Under the pieces are notes generated by a model. The model was given only the letters and a program-made list of their open reading frames with translations. It ran no database searches and was not told the origin of the DNA. From the NCBI GenBank assembly GCA_025330725.1, contig JAIWND010000011.1:868001-932000 (forward strand): a DNA stretch of 64,000 nucleotides. Reading direction: 5' to 3'. This DNA is from Chlamydoabsidia padenii. Lineage: Eukaryota; Mucoromycota; Mucoromycetes; Mucorales; Cunninghamellaceae. Shown here one piece after another: positions 44,011 to 56,179 of the stretch. Both the position numbers and the translations under genes were made by a program. Within the stretch, counting starts at the first letter, position 1, and each line of letters starts with the position of its first letter.

Positions 44011-45149
44011 AGATAAACAATAGTATGCCTTGGGTGGATCTCGGTGATTGGCGATGTTAATTCATACACTGTATAGTATAAATGCTTGTCATCTTGTAGA
44101 AAAGGTATATACAACCAATGTTTGTAATCCGGGATCGAAAGGATACGACGACCCTCGACATTTGGCATCATCTACCAACCTCAACCCTTTGTAACAAGCG
44201 TATAGCCAAAACAGGACGAACCGAATGGATGGAGGACATAGTATCAGCATTAGGATATGATGGATTTTTTTTTTTTTCACTTTTGGTGGTAATAAATAGA
44301 CTTGTTTACTTGCCCTGACTGTGAAAGAAGTGACCATACTACAATTTGGTATTTGGGATCCCGGCTTCCCTTTTGTCGAAAATCCATTTAGAAGTTAATT
44401 CTCAAATCAGCTGCGGTGATCTTGACAGGTAAAGAACAAAATAGTCATCAAAAGCAAGGAAGCAGAAGTACTAATCAATGATTTCCTTCTTTATTTTTTA
44501 TTTTTAAAAATGGTGACCTACAGTGTACTCTGTAATGGTGGTCAATGGTCGGCCCATATCAAACGATAGTTCATCAAGCCACCATCATTCCACGTATTTG
44601 TATCAAGTCCTTTAGCTCATGATGTCCTCACCCATCTTCTCCATCAACATTGGCTTTTGATAAGCGCTTTTTACCTTATCACTAGGTGGTGGCCTCTTAC
44701 TTGGTGATACGTAGTCAGCCAAAAAATCATCTATATTAATTGTAGTAATCTAGATTAGTCTTTTATTTATTGATACCAACTTGAAATAAACTTTTTTTTT
44801 TTCAAACCATATCCTTTGTCCCCTACTTGTCAGATCATCTTGAAATAAAATTAAAAAAAGGATCATGTACATATTCAATTCCCGCTTTTGTTTGCATGAA
44901 TCATGATAGCTAATCTGACACTGTTCATTAATTAATAATTTAAAGCTATGGTAGTCTACTATAACCAACCAGGATGGTTTCCTATCATTGGAAAAAAAAC
45001 AGGGGTAATTGTCTTTTGTAGATTTGGGGGATCATGCAAAGCAGATTGATTCCGATGTTAGTTTTGTTACAGCGCTAATTATAAAAAACAGGGAGGGAGA
45101 GATGATACAAGAAGATATTTTATTTGGATAGTATATATCAAATGTAAAG
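44011..45149. other. intergenic region, no gene supported
   Basis: There is AT-rich DNA with short coding-like scraps broken by stops near 44560-44700, a T13 run near 44265, and the element ATTCAATTCCCGC at 44872. Nothing can be named. Confidence 0.4.
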
Positions 45150-45304
45150 GTTTACCACTATCTTTCTCTCTAATAAACCTATTTCCACCAAATTGGTCCA
45201 TTGGGAAACTTTTAATTCAGGATTCACACTATATAACGTAACATGATGACCGGGGTTTGCAAACATGGGTTCGATACAATATTCTGGTTGACGACTATCT
45301 TCCT
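45150..45304 (-). CDS. isolated terminal exon of an unidentified gene
   Basis: After an acceptor (CACTTTAG at about 45305) the minus strand encodes RQPEYCIEPMFANPGHHVTL, YSVNPELKVSQWTNLVEIGL and a stop after about 51 residues. The composition is convincingly protein-like. The donor of an upstream exon was not found between 45305 and 45590, so the gene model is incomplete or the gene is broken. It might belong to the 45595-45861 gene through an unseen splice. Confidence 0.4.
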
Positions 45305-45594
45305 AAAGTGTAGATAGAGTATCATATCAGTGAAATTATATGATGAGTGGTGTATTAGGTCGGACAATATCATATGTAAAGATAAGGTTGATAAGACGCC
45401 CTATCATATCAATAAGTAAATAGATAAAGTATGCCATCGATATTCACAAAGTAATTGATATCAATATATTAGTTTATTCAAGTTGTTAGATAATAATAAT
45501 AAAAAAAAAACAAGAGGGTTATGTGTATGCTATAAAAGATGAAGGGTTTTGGAATGATGGATGATGTTGAGGCGGGATTTCAAATGACTAGTAT

Positions 45595-45861
45595 TCATGC
45601 AGACTTGGCTTTATCCAAGTATTGATAACCGGTGTTAGCATCCCAAAGAGAGTCTTGTACCGATTCATCTTCACTTGAATAATCTGATCCATCCGTACTG
45701 GCTGCTGATGTTCTTCGTTTGTTTTGATTCAACAAGATGGAGAGTTCAGACCAAGGCAGATCCATAAAACTTGTGTTCTTGGGTGTAGTAATACTTGGAT
45801 CTTCATTAATAAGATTAGGCATGGTACGGATATGTTGAAGAAGCTTGTAACCAGGATCCAT
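45595..45861 (-). CDS. hypothetical 88-residue protein
   Basis: One exon encodes a polar protein starting MDPGYKLLQHIRTMPNL. It has a serine/acidic cluster (STDGSDYSSEDESVQDSLW) that resembles casein-kinase-2 type sites. No known domain is seen. An element TTCAACTCCGCC lies about 130 bases upstream and another (GGCGGGATTTCAAAT) lies just after the stop. Confidence 0.5.
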   Translation of the reverse strand: MDPGYKLLQHIRTMPNLINEDPSITTPKNTSFMDLPWSELSILLNQNKRRTSAASTDGSDYSSEDESVQDSLWDANTGYQYLDKAKSA

Positions 45862-46769
45862 TTTTCTGTTATTAGTATAAATGTAGAGATGATAATGAAA
45901 AAGAAGTGAGAAAATTTGTTCAATCGTCTTTTATATCCAATTTTTGAAGCGTGAGATTTTCCGACCGGATAAGGAAAAGTGTATCCATTCAACTCCGCCT
46001 CGATGGTTTTTTTTTTTTTTTAGAGCTTCACTCATTGGTGCGAGCGACGCTAATGCCCTCGCCCCCCCCCCAAAAAAAAAACTTTTGCATCATTCATGAG
46101 CCTTTGCTCATCATACATGATGATTATTATCATAATATTTTCCTTCTGGGAGTAGGTGGTGGTGGTGCTTTTTTCAATAGCATCAACAGGGTGAAAAAAG
46201 AGAACATGAGGGATATATGCCTAGGGTCATATCTGGTCAGTGTTCCGCGGATACTGAACTTTTGGTATTTTTAGCATCGGGGTTTGATAATCATTAGTCA
46301 CCCCTGGTTGACTCAAACACTGTAATCTTTTCGGAGGTACTTTTCAAGAACAATAAAGAATCATCCATTGTCCTCTCTCCGTCTCTCCAACCCCATAACG
46401 TCATAGTAATAAAGTATATTTACCAGTCCATTCTAGATGCAGCATAAGTTTGGGATCATTCACTGGCGGGGTTTGAATCATCCAACTGTAAAGCTTCTAC
46501 ATTGTTGATCCCATCCAGTGGGCCCCTCCTCCTCACTACTCTCACTCTTTTTTATGTGAACATTGACACAAAAAGGCCAAGCTTTTTATTTTTGTTACTC
46601 TGGCCATGAAAAAAAGGAGACATCTGATTGGTCAATCCCGAGTCGCTATTTTTAATTTTTTCTTCTCTCGTCTTTTTTTTCCTTTCCTTCTTTTTCCAAC
46701 ACATTCTTATACACAAGATCTAATAACGACTTTCTTCTTGTCACTACTATAACGACACACATACTTCTC
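45862..46769. other. divergent intergenic region with several promoter-like elements
   Basis: Elements occur at 45986 (CATTCAACTCCGCC), 46466 (GGCGGGGTTTGAATC) and 46635 (GTCAATCCCGAG). A C/T-rich stretch precedes the F-BAR gene start. No gene is supported. Confidence 0.5.
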
Positions 46770-46850
46770 ATGTCGACCAGTATAGGACCCAGCATACCAC
46801 GATTTGCTGATGCTTTTTGGGTAAGCCTGACAGCAGTAAAGGTTCATTCT

Positions 46851-46890
<40 letters not shown>

Positions 46891-49846
46891 TTGGGTCTTT
46901 GTATTATTAGGATGAACAACATTATGGGGTGGACGTGATCAATCAACGACTAGGAAACGCTAAACGAACATGTGAAGAAATCAAAAAACTTTATCAAGTC
47001 AGGTAAAAAAAAAAAAAAAAAAAGTACACTAAAAAATACATGTCAAGTTAACCTTTTTGTTCTTTAATAGATCAGAAATGGAAAGTGATTATGGTGATCG
47101 TCTTTTAAAGTTATCACAGTTAATAGTTGGTCAGGACGAAGACGGTACTTTGGCGGAATCACTCTCTCATATTCCCAGTGCTTTGGAAACTACCGCACGG
47201 GCTCATATGGACTTGGCTCAACAACTACAACATCACTTGCACTCTCCCCTTGATTCTTTTATCAAAGAACAAAACAATCTTTATAATATGGTAAGGACTA
47301 GAACAACTGTATAAATGGATTATCTCATATTTTTATTATAATAGAAATGTCAACTTGTACATGATGCAATCAAGGGCAAAGAGGAAGCAAATGAACATAT
47401 GATCAAGGTAAAAGAAAAGAATAATAAAGGATGGGATCTGGGGAACAAGGGTGATGAACAACTTTATGATTATTATTTAGGCGAAGAAGGTATATGACAG
47501 TGAATGCGACAAGTTGAAGGAAATCTATCAGTATCTACAAGACTATGCAGCCTCGGATGATGAACGATTGCAGGTAAATAAAAAGGAACATCATCTCTCC
47601 CTCCTGATCATACTCACTTGGTTCTCTATAGGCAGAATCTGATCGTGATACTTGTATAGAAAGTATTAAACTAGCAAAAGCAAAATATCAACAATCCATT
47701 GATACTTACAACAATCATATTCGAATCTGGGTGGATGAATGGCGGGGGACATGTAACATGTATCAACAATTGGAGGAAAAACGCATTCGATTTGTACGAA
47801 GCAGTTTGTGGGCGTAAGTACTAACTGTAAAAGACCAGTCATTGGAAGGAGGGGAAGGGGAAGGGAAACAACTAATCTCACTGTGGTGTTATTACTATAG
47901 GTTCGCCAATATGATGTCAAGTGTCTATATCGTGGATGATCAATGTTGTGAAAGGATTCGGACTGCACTGGAAATAACTGATGTGGATAAGGACATTTAT
48001 ACATTTGTGGAAAAACATGGCACTGGCAAATCATTACCAGGTATGACATAAAGAAACCAAAAAAAAAAAGTAGGTGTTTTTTTAACGTGTACTTTTTTTT
48101 TCTTATTTTTATATGCAGAGTTGGTCAAATTTGAAGATCGAATGCCAACGCAGCATAACGTGACACCAGCCTATTCCGACATGGAGCGACACAATACTAT
48201 CGACATCAAAACCTTACCAAGCATGCCACCTCATGACGAACAAGTACCCACTCCATCCGTCAACTCGGATCCACCACCTCAGCCATCAGAAGCCATGGTG
48301 TTTGCCGCCCAAGCTATTGAAAACATGATACATGATGATATCGAAAAGAGTCAGGAAACACCCGTGACTCTTTCTGAACATAAATTGGCACCTCAACATT
48401 TACCAGCAATGACACAACAAGGTGGTGATTTGGATCATTCAACGGATCAACAACACGAGGAAGACGATGGTCTAGATCAGTCGAAACAGCAACAACAAGA
48501 ACAACCCGATGTAGCGTCACTCAAAAAGGATGATACAAAGAAACAACCTTCATCAATCAAATCAACAGAATCAGGTCAATTCAGATTCAAACCAGTACCA
48601 AATCCAACCTTCTCTCAACAACCATCCAGCGCACCAGTAATGAATCGTCAAACCTCTACCGAAAATGATCAACAATTGACACAACTCATCTCAGCCGCCG
48701 CCTTAGTAGCCGAAGGAGTCCATCACGAAACAGACGACACGATCCATTTGACTGATGACGAAGAAGAAGAAGAACAAGACAAGTATCGTCCTCCTCCTAA
48801 AGATGAAAAATGGGTCATCTCATCCATTCGACGTCCTCAAATGGTCCCTGTCCGATCACCTAATGCGCGTGTCTATGATGGAACCAGTCCTCGATCCAGC
48901 ATGATTCGATCCAGTCTTGTGCTTCCAGATCATCCACCTGAAGCCACTACTAGTACAAGTGGCGGGAAAGCGAATCGACCTCAACTCAAGATCGACATTC
49001 CCAACAAGGAAACAAAGGTGGCAGCTCAAGAAGTCATTGCTGCTGGTCGTGCACTTGCTCAGAATCACCAACAACAGAACGATACAATGGGTATTCGACC
49101 TCCACCATGGCAGCAACAAGAAGAATATCGTCGTCAACCCTATGAATCAACCAACTATAATAACCAACGCTATTCACAACAACAAGGTGGACTCAATCGA
49201 AATGTGTCTGGACCAAGAGTAGCACCTGATACAATCACAGCAGATAACAGGAAAAACACCAATAAGGAATTCAATAAATTTATAAAAGGTGGTCGTAAAT
49301 CAACGCTATCACCACCACCACCACCACAAGAAGGTCCCAAACATGAGCCTCCAAACAAGAAGGGCGGTCGATTCTCCTTGGGTATCTTTGGCAACAAGAA
49401 GGACAAACGGGGACCACCACCACAACGCAACACTTTACCACCAACCAGCGATGTTTTTATTAGTGGTCCCCCTGGTGGTGGACCCATCTCAACACAACCC
49501 GACAATATTAATAATGATAATAGTAATGCAGTAAATACCGATAGTATACCATCAAATCATCCGGACTTGACATCGGATGGATCACCCATCATGCATTATG
49601 CTCGAGCAGTATGGTCCTTTACAGCTACGGTAAGATAACTATATATATATATATATGAAGAGGATGATAGTTAATCTTTTTTTTTTTCATATATTTAATT
49701 GATAGATTCCAATGGAAATGTCATTCTCGGCCGGAGATCGATTAGCTATTGTCAAGAAACAAGCAGATGGTTGGTGGGACGCTGAATTACAAGGACCCAC
49801 AAAAACTCGGGGATTAGTACCGGGTAATTATATGGAAATCGATTAA
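46770..49846 (+). CDS. F-BAR and SH3 domain protein (Cdc15/Imp2/Hof1 type)
   Basis: About nine exons encode around 830 residues. The N-terminal F-BAR domain starts PRFADAFWDEQHYGVDVINQ and continues through EMESDYGDRLLKLSQLI, with helical exons to about residue 290. A long disordered middle (48121-49600) is rich in Q, P, S and acidic residues and includes KKGGRFSLGIFGNKKDKRG. The C-terminal SH3 domain reads ARAVWSFTATIPMEMSFSAGD and ends GLVPGNYMEID. Proteins of this plan bend membrane and scaffold the cytokinetic ring and septum (established in yeasts). The first intron holds a T35 tract (46853-46887). The start sits in a C/T-rich leader. Confidence 0.92.
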
Positions 49847-49932
49847 ATGTATTTTTTTTTTTTATCTAGTCTTTTAAACTCTATGTTATATATATATAAT
49901 AAAAACTATCTTATCAGTCTTGACTTGTGGGA

Positions 49933-49947
49933 TCGGGATTTGAAATC
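49933..49947 (-). promoter_or_regulatory. element upstream of the TMX-like gene
   Basis: The plus strand reads TCGGGATTTGAAATC, the reverse complement of the consensus, about 65 bases upstream of the start at 50009 and directly after the F-BAR gene terminus. Confidence 0.4.
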
Positions 49948-50008
49948 TCATCGTGTCTACCGTATGTGCTGGGGGGGACGAATGTCCGTCTTCTTTTTTC
50001 TTCCCAAC

Positions 50009-50791
50009 ATGAAACTTTTATTTGTGTTAGCCATTTTGACGTTTGTGTTGGGTTGTTATACCCAAGTAGTTGAGGTTACCGACACGAACTTTGATCGACT
50101 TGTCAAGAAGAATGATCAATGGGTGATTGAATTGTAAGTTATTTCTCTCTGCTGCTGCTTTGTCTCCAACAACTTTTTTTTTTTTTATATTTATTTATAA
50201 TAGTTATGCTGATTGGTGTGGTTATTGTCGTCAGTTTGGTCCATTGTTTGAAACAAGTGAAGAAACCGTTCGATCATCCAGTTACCGTCCTGTTTACTTT
50301 GGTAAAGTGAACATTGATGACAATCCTGCCTTGGCCGCTCGATTCTTTGTGTCGCGTCTACCTACTTTATTCCATATTGATAATTATCAAGTACGTGCAT
50401 TACCCATGCCGAGGTCTGTGGCTGCCATGGTCGATATGGTGAAAAACAATGAATGGGAAACGATTAGTCCTATCGGTGGTTGGCGATCTCCTTTTGGCAT
50501 CTTGTAAGTAGTGTGTGTAGGGGGAAAAAAAAGTGATGACTGACTCTTGTGTATAGTGGTCGATTACTGGGATGGACAGGCTACTTTGTAAAACAACTCT
50601 CGACAGTGTCACCTTGGTTGGTGGTTGGATTACTCGTTGGTCTTTTGGTGTGTTCCTTGGGATTGACCACTTACTTTGCTCGACGACCCACTGAAGAAGA
50701 AAGTGTATCATCTGCTGCTGGCCATTCCTCTGCTGTCAAAACGAAAAAATCACCCACCACACAAAAACGACAATCAAGACGTATCGACTAG
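50009..50791 (+). CDS. thioredoxin-related transmembrane protein (TMX/PDI family)
   Basis: Three exons encode about 220 residues. The N-terminus MKLLFVLAILTFVLGCYT is a signal peptide. A thioredoxin domain follows, with the active site ADWCGYCRQFGP, the strand VYFGKVNIDDNPALAARF and the cis-proline region SRLPTLFHID. A membrane helix is at LVVGLLVGLLVCSLGL, followed by a short basic cytosolic tail ending KRQSRRID. The plan matches ER-resident TMX1/Eps1-type oxidoreductases that assist disulfide formation (established for the family). The gene starts about 160 bases after the F-BAR stop. Confidence 0.9.
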
Positions 50792-50934
50792 ATAGAATAG
50801 CATATAGTTTTATTATGTTTATTATTTGATAAAGATAAAACTATTTGTTTATGTATTATGATTTAAAAGAATATAGGATTAGATAAAATAAGGGTGTATA
50901 AAGTATATGTATGTAATTGGGGGATAATATAAAA

Positions 50935-52942
50935 TTAGTTACAAACGCCTAAAAGTTGGATCAGTTCTATCACTACATTTGTCAAGTGACTGGTAGAAGC
51001 ATGTAAGAGACAAAGTGGATAGAGACCAGACCCGTGCACGTACCCTTTGGAAGCAGATAACAAGTGATGAAGAGCAAGTGAGTATTGTCGCCGAATAATA
51101 GGTAGTTGATCAGGAATGGGTTCCGTCATACTGTCCACTTGATCAGATAGATGTTTGCATACCATAACAATGGCATTAATACAAGGTAGAATATTCGCTG
51201 GTTGACTTGTTCTACTTGCCCAAAAGAAATCAGTTTATTGGTTTTGCTAGACTTTTTTTTATTTTTTATTTTTTTTACCTTGACTTTTTCACAAGTTCGT
51301 TTACATGAGCCTGGTAAGTAATGACAGTTTCATACGCAATGATGCCGTGAGGTTGTATTAATGTTGGTATATCCGTATGATCTTCATTTGAGATGTCCCC
51401 TAGAAGAAGAAGAAGAGAGTGAGTAGGTTCTCTTTATATAAACAAAGTAAATCATGTTTACCTTCATTGTCATGTCCATCCAATTGTCGCTGTAAAACAT
51501 TATATTTAGCCTGCCATTCCTTGACCTCATCTTGTAACTTGTCCATTTTATCGTACGCCTGATCACGATCTGCCAAGATTTCCCCATTCTTTGATGATAA
51601 TGTATCCAGTTGTTGTAATAGATTCACGATTTCCTTCTTCACCTTCTGTACGACCTTTTTTTTTTTATCAATTAAAAAAAGAAAAAGGTATGAGCAATTC
51701 ATCCTTCCCATTCATTGAACTGCTTTATTACCTCTTCCTGTTGTCGGTGTTGATGTAAGAGTTGTTGATTTTCGTGTTCCAATCGATCACATTTTTCTTC
51801 ATGTACCAATGCATTATCTTCCAATTCCTGAATCCGTTGTTTTAAATCCTGTATCTGTTGTTCGTAGTGTTGTTGCTGTCGATCGTCGCTGATGCTGTGT
51901 TTTGAATTCGAGCGACTTGTGTTACCTTCCTATTCAAGTATATAAAAGGAGTATTAGTTCAAACCTGTCCTTTTTTTTTCATGTATGATAGCCTTTACCA
52001 AGTAGTTATTTGACTGAGGTCTAACCATGGAATCGATATCAGCAATCAAACTATCCAATGAGTCGGTCCAATTTGAAGAAGTATGTGAAGAATCCAGTAA
52101 AGGTTGACCATCATCATCGAGAGGATGGACAGAGTAGGCGTGGTATTCTTGTTGTTGATCCATCGAGTCGATCCGAATAGACCCTTTTTCAGGCACCACC
52201 GTTTGAGAAAACCATTCGTTTTTAGTATTGTTGGTGATCACAACAGAATTGGGTAATGGAGGCAAGGCATCATTCTATATATCAATCGTTAAACCGGTCC
52301 CTTTTTCTTCTTTTTCTTGTTACCTTTTCCATTTTTGTATGAGGATAACGTCGACCAAGTTCATGATAAACATCACTGCTAAGATCCATAAATCGATGTT
52401 CTGGTAAAGTCGCCAATTTCTGCCTTGCCTGATTTCTTCTTGGGTGGAATTCATCATGCACAGGTAAAAAGGGATCTAACAAAGAGAGAGAGAGAATCAG
52501 GTTTATTCCATCCTATTTTTATTTATTTATATATTACCTTTCATTTCATGGACCGTCCGTCGAATCATTTCATCATAGACATCACGAGCAAGTTCCATAA
52601 ATTGACCATGGTTGAGTTTCGATAGTTTTCGTCGGGACGTGAGGCGTTTTGAAGGTGTACCATGATTGGCCTCTATTACAATAGAGTTAGAAGAAGGTGA
52701 TGAGGATTATAGGTAGTGAGGAGTTTACCTTTTTCAAGGAAAAGTGTCAAGTAAACCTTGAGTTCCATTCGATATAATTTAGTGGTTGATAATTCGCTAA
52801 GTGTCATATCACGCGCTTGTTGGGTAGAGACGGGAGGTGTGGTGGTTGTCGATGAGTAAGATGCTGACCTTGATGAGCCTGGAGAGGATTGCCAGTCGTC
52901 ATGGCAAGAATAAGATGGTGTTGGTGAATTCAGTGTGGGCAT
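50935..52942 (-). CDS. SPA2: Spa2-like polarisome scaffold
   Basis: About eight exons encode around 550 residues. The start at 52942 gives MPTLNSPTPSYSCHDDW. Two Spa2 homology repeats are seen: SKLNHGQFMELARDVYDEMI followed by RRT, and ATLPEHRFMDLSSDVYHELG followed by RRYP. A linker rich in D/S/N leads to a long coiled coil (HYEQQIQDLKQRIQELED and QKVKKEIVNLLQQLD). The C-terminal helical domain (QYSLALHHLLSASKGYVHG) matches the terminal domain of Spa2/GIT proteins. Spa2 recruits MAPK kinases and formin regulators at hyphal tips (established in ascomycetes). Its length is short compared with yeast Spa2. Confidence 0.88.
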
Positions 52943-53600
52943 AAGTTGGACTATTAAAATAAAAAGAGAGAGAGAAAAAGAGAGGAAGAAAGGGAGTAAG
53001 TCTTCTTTTTCTTTTCCAAAATATAATAATAGTAAGGAGGAAGGACCGAGATAAGGAGAGTTGGGAAAGGTGACGTTTAAAAGAGTAGATATATACAAAC
53101 AAATAAAAATATAAATGAATGAATGAATGAATAAACAAACAAATAAAATAAACCCCTTTTTACCTGATGTGATCTTGTACCGTTATTCATCCCATCCTAC
53201 TAGAAAGATTAATCAAATTAGTCCACCCCTTTTTCAAGGTATGAAAACAGTGATTATGACTTACCATGCATGGAAATCACCAGTTAGTTCAGCCCCCCCC
53301 CAATGGTGGCGCGTTAAAGTACCCAAACAGGTGATCTAATCATAAGGTAAGTTAAAAAGGTTTGTTCAGTAAAAAAAAGCCTTCCTCCTTCTTTTACCAC
53401 ACAAGAACAATTAATCGTTCAAGATGGCCCAAGCTAGATTCGCGAGTAAAGTGACAAGGTAGGAGTGTAATGTTGTTCGTTATAAAAAAAGTCAGGGTTT
53501 GACACAAAAAGTAGTGGGAAGAGAAGCAACATGATCTATTTTTTTTTTCGTCTTTTTGCTTCCTTTTATCTTTTTCCTTCTTCTTCACAACATTGAATCG
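52943..53600. other. intergenic region; possible truncated first exon
   Basis: The plus strand has ATGGCCCAAGCTAGATTC at 53424 followed 35 bases on by a GTAGGAG donor, which could be the first exon (MAQARFASKVT) of a gene whose remainder is interrupted by the adjoining foldback repeat. A repeated 'aatgaatgaatg' stretch is near 53115. Nothing else is supportable. Confidence 0.25.
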
Positions 53601-53602
53601 CC

Positions 53603-54390
53603 GCTTTAAGATATCCTACATACGAGCCTTTCCTTTCCCCTGAAATCACGTAATTTGAAACCCAACTAGACTTGAAAATGCGTGCCTGAACAAAAAGATG
53701 CACTCCCCAACAAGCACCCCTACCCTGTATCAAAACACAAATCTCATTCTACATCCTTTTTTATTTCATTACAAAAGTCAGGTCATAGAACAAAAATTGA
53801 CAAACAAGAGAAAACTTGATTCAAAACCCGTTTATTCTCGCCTGGAATGCTCAAGGTCACTTTTGTCATTAGCATCACTTGTTCATTAAGGCAGTAGAGC
53901 TCTCTTAAGATTCAAGGCGAGAATAAGCGGGTTTTGAATCAAGTTTTGTCTTGTGTGTCAATTTTCATTCGGCAACTTTTTTTTTTTAGAAAAGTCAGAG
54001 TAAAACGATCTTGAGGCTATACTGCTCCATACAGTGGACTTGGTACAATAGCCATTATGTAAACTTTGTTGGAAATAGGTCAAGGAATGCACACGGTCAC
54101 TTTTGTCATGACAAACACTTGTTCATCAAGACAATAGAGCACTCTTAAGATTCCAGGCCAGAGTAAGCGGGGTTTGAAATAAGTTTTCTCTTGTTTGTCA
54201 ATTTTTGTTCCATGATCTGACTTTTGTACTAAAATAAAAAAGGATGTAGAATGAGATTTGTGTTTTGATACAGGGTGGGGGCGCTTGTTGGGGAGTGCAT
54301 CTTTTTGTTCAGGCACTCATTTTCAAGTCTAGTTGGGTTTCAAATTACGAGATTTCTGGGGAAGTGAAAGGCTCGTCGGATACATTAAAT
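53603..54390. mobile_element. complete R1 foldback (MITE-like) repeat
   Basis: The element is flanked by inverted arms of about 240 bases. The left arm starts 'tacgagcctttcctttcccc' near 53620 and passes through 'cactccccaacaagcacccc'. The right arm is its inverse: 'gcgcttgttggggagtgc' and 'tttctggggaagtgaaaggc'. The middle holds R1 core units with 'ttgaggctatactgctcc', 'cacttttgtcatt' and 'ctctcttaagatt'. No ORF of significance exists. Members nested in modules B and C share the arms. A target-site duplication could not be defined by eye. Confidence 0.65.
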
Positions 54391-54485
54391 AAGTACAGCG
54401 ACAAAACCATACCACCCATAACTTTATTTGACAATACATATTTATAACTACACTATCATACAAAAAGACCTATTCTAGATTTCTA

Positions 54486-55786
54486 TTATTTTTCATCTTC
54501 AACTACAGTGGCAGCTATATATAAAAGAAGGAGCGATGAGTTCTAGTCAACTCTTTTTTTTCCTTTTTTTTTTTTTTTACCTTGTTCCAGTGATAATCCA
54601 CCCATCATAAGAGCAGCAATACGTTCTTGTTCCAAACGATCCTTTTCCCGTTCAACTTCCTCTCGATCATATGTAGACAAATCAAATGCATCATCGTCTT
54701 CATCGTCGTTAGCAGCCAAAGAGGGGTTAAAGTCAAATAGATCACGACCAGACATGCCTTGAGATCGGCCCGCCTTCCATCGCGTTTCCTTGGCTTTACG
54801 CACAGCAGCATCCTCTGCATCCTTCTTGACCATTCGATTCTTTTTCCATTCATTAAATGATTCCAAAGTGACAGGTGTGAGGTTGGATCCCAATTTGTGC
54901 CGCTATAAAAAAAAAAAAAAAAGGAGTATGAGATGATGATGATCTTTTGTATGATATTGCCTTTACCTCGGATTCCAAAAATTCTTCCAGAGAGATTTCG
55001 GCCTTTTCTTCCACCTTGCTTTGTTTGGATTTGAGGATGAATCCAGGTGGTAAAGCATGCTTGTATTTACAGGTTGTGCCTGAAACAAAGAAGAGGTGGA
55101 GAGATTAGAGAGGAACATGGTAACTAGTGTATATATCACTTACCACCATTAGGACATTCCCAAAACCAACCGTATTTACTGCTTTCGATGGCTTCCAAAA
55201 AGTATTTGCAGACAATATCCGTAGGAGGCTGGCTCTTGCCGGCTTTGTTTTTGACGACTGCTTCGAGCTTTTCTTGATCCCATGTCTCCATTGTATCTAT
55301 AGTATAACTATTCGTTAGTATCCCATTAATTTTTTTAATTTACTTTATCCACTTTTTACCATCTTCTTTTTCCTTTCTAGAATCAGTATACAAATCCTTC
55401 TTGTCCACTTTACGACCCACGTTAACGTCATGAGAGAATTTACACTTGGCGCCTTTATCACAGTTTCCGTTTTTAAAGTTGATACAGAGCACCGATTTAG
55501 GGTCAGTTCCGAATGGTACCTTTTGAGCGATTTGTACAGGTTGGAAGAGTTGTTGCAGTTCGAGTTTACGTTTTTCTTCGGCTGCCTTCTTTTCAGCAAT
55601 GTCGCGTTTGATGGTGGACTTGTTGGCTTCATCATTGTGTTTGGCTTGAGCTTTGACGCTTTGAATGTATTTTTGCACCTTGGTCGATTTGTTCTTGTTT
55701 TTCATGCCAAAGGTCTTGTCTTCGACCGACTTTGCTGATTTCGCCTTTTCCGCTTTGGTCTTCTGAGGTTGCTTTTTAGGTGGCAT
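54486..55786 (-). CDS. TMA46: CCCH zinc-finger translation factor (Tma46/ZC3H15, DFRP family)
   Basis: Five exons encode about 350 residues beginning [20 protein letters not shown]. Two CCCH fingers are present: [19 protein letters not shown] and, after an intron, [20 protein letters not shown] followed by TTCKYKH. The DFRP region follows, with [20 protein letters not shown] and [17 protein letters not shown]. The C-terminal part is acidic and the last exon ends AATVVEDEK. Tma46 binds the GTPase Rbg1/DRG1 and associates with ribosomes (established in yeast and animals). The start follows a purine-rich leader on the gene strand. Confidence 0.95.
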
Positions 55787-56179
55787 GGTTGAGGTTAAAA
55801 AAAGATGGAAGAAAGAAGGAAAGAAAACAAAAAAAAAAAAAAAAAAAGAAAAAGAAAAAGATTTAAAGCCAGCCCAGTGACTTTTTCAAAGACACAAGAC
55901 ATTTGTTCTGATTGGTCGCTGGGTTTTTTCGGTTTCAGGTACCATCGGGTGCCATGGTCGGCTTGTTTGGATCATGCTTCCACCCCCTATATATGCTTCT
56001 TGCATATATCCATCAGATGATTCTTAGCCATGAATCAGCCCTACCATCAAGTGGTTAATGTTCACCTTGAATCTATTTCAAACCCCGCATTCCCCGGTCC
56101 CCCTTTTTTTTTAGCGGCCTATAAATTAGTTGGCCGTCTCTCGTCAATATATTTCCTTTCTTCTAAACACCTTGTAATA
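55787..56179. other. divergent promoter region between Tma46 and GH5 genes
   Basis: It holds an A-rich tract (55830-55855) and the element TTTCAAACCCCGC at 56075-56088, about 95 bases upstream of the GH5 start. The upstream in-frame ATG at 56030 would put the element inside the protein, so I prefer the start at 56180. Confidence 0.55.
56075..56088 (+). promoter_or_regulatory. TTTCAAACCCCGC element upstream of the GH5 gene
   Basis: A copy of the recurrent element in sense orientation, followed by a C/T-rich stretch. Confidence 0.42.

Noticed and set aside
56030..56179. Upstream in-frame start for the GH5 protein
   Set aside because: The added 50 residues are unlike the family N-terminus and span the promoter-like element TTTCAAACCCCGC; the ATG at 56180 fits better.
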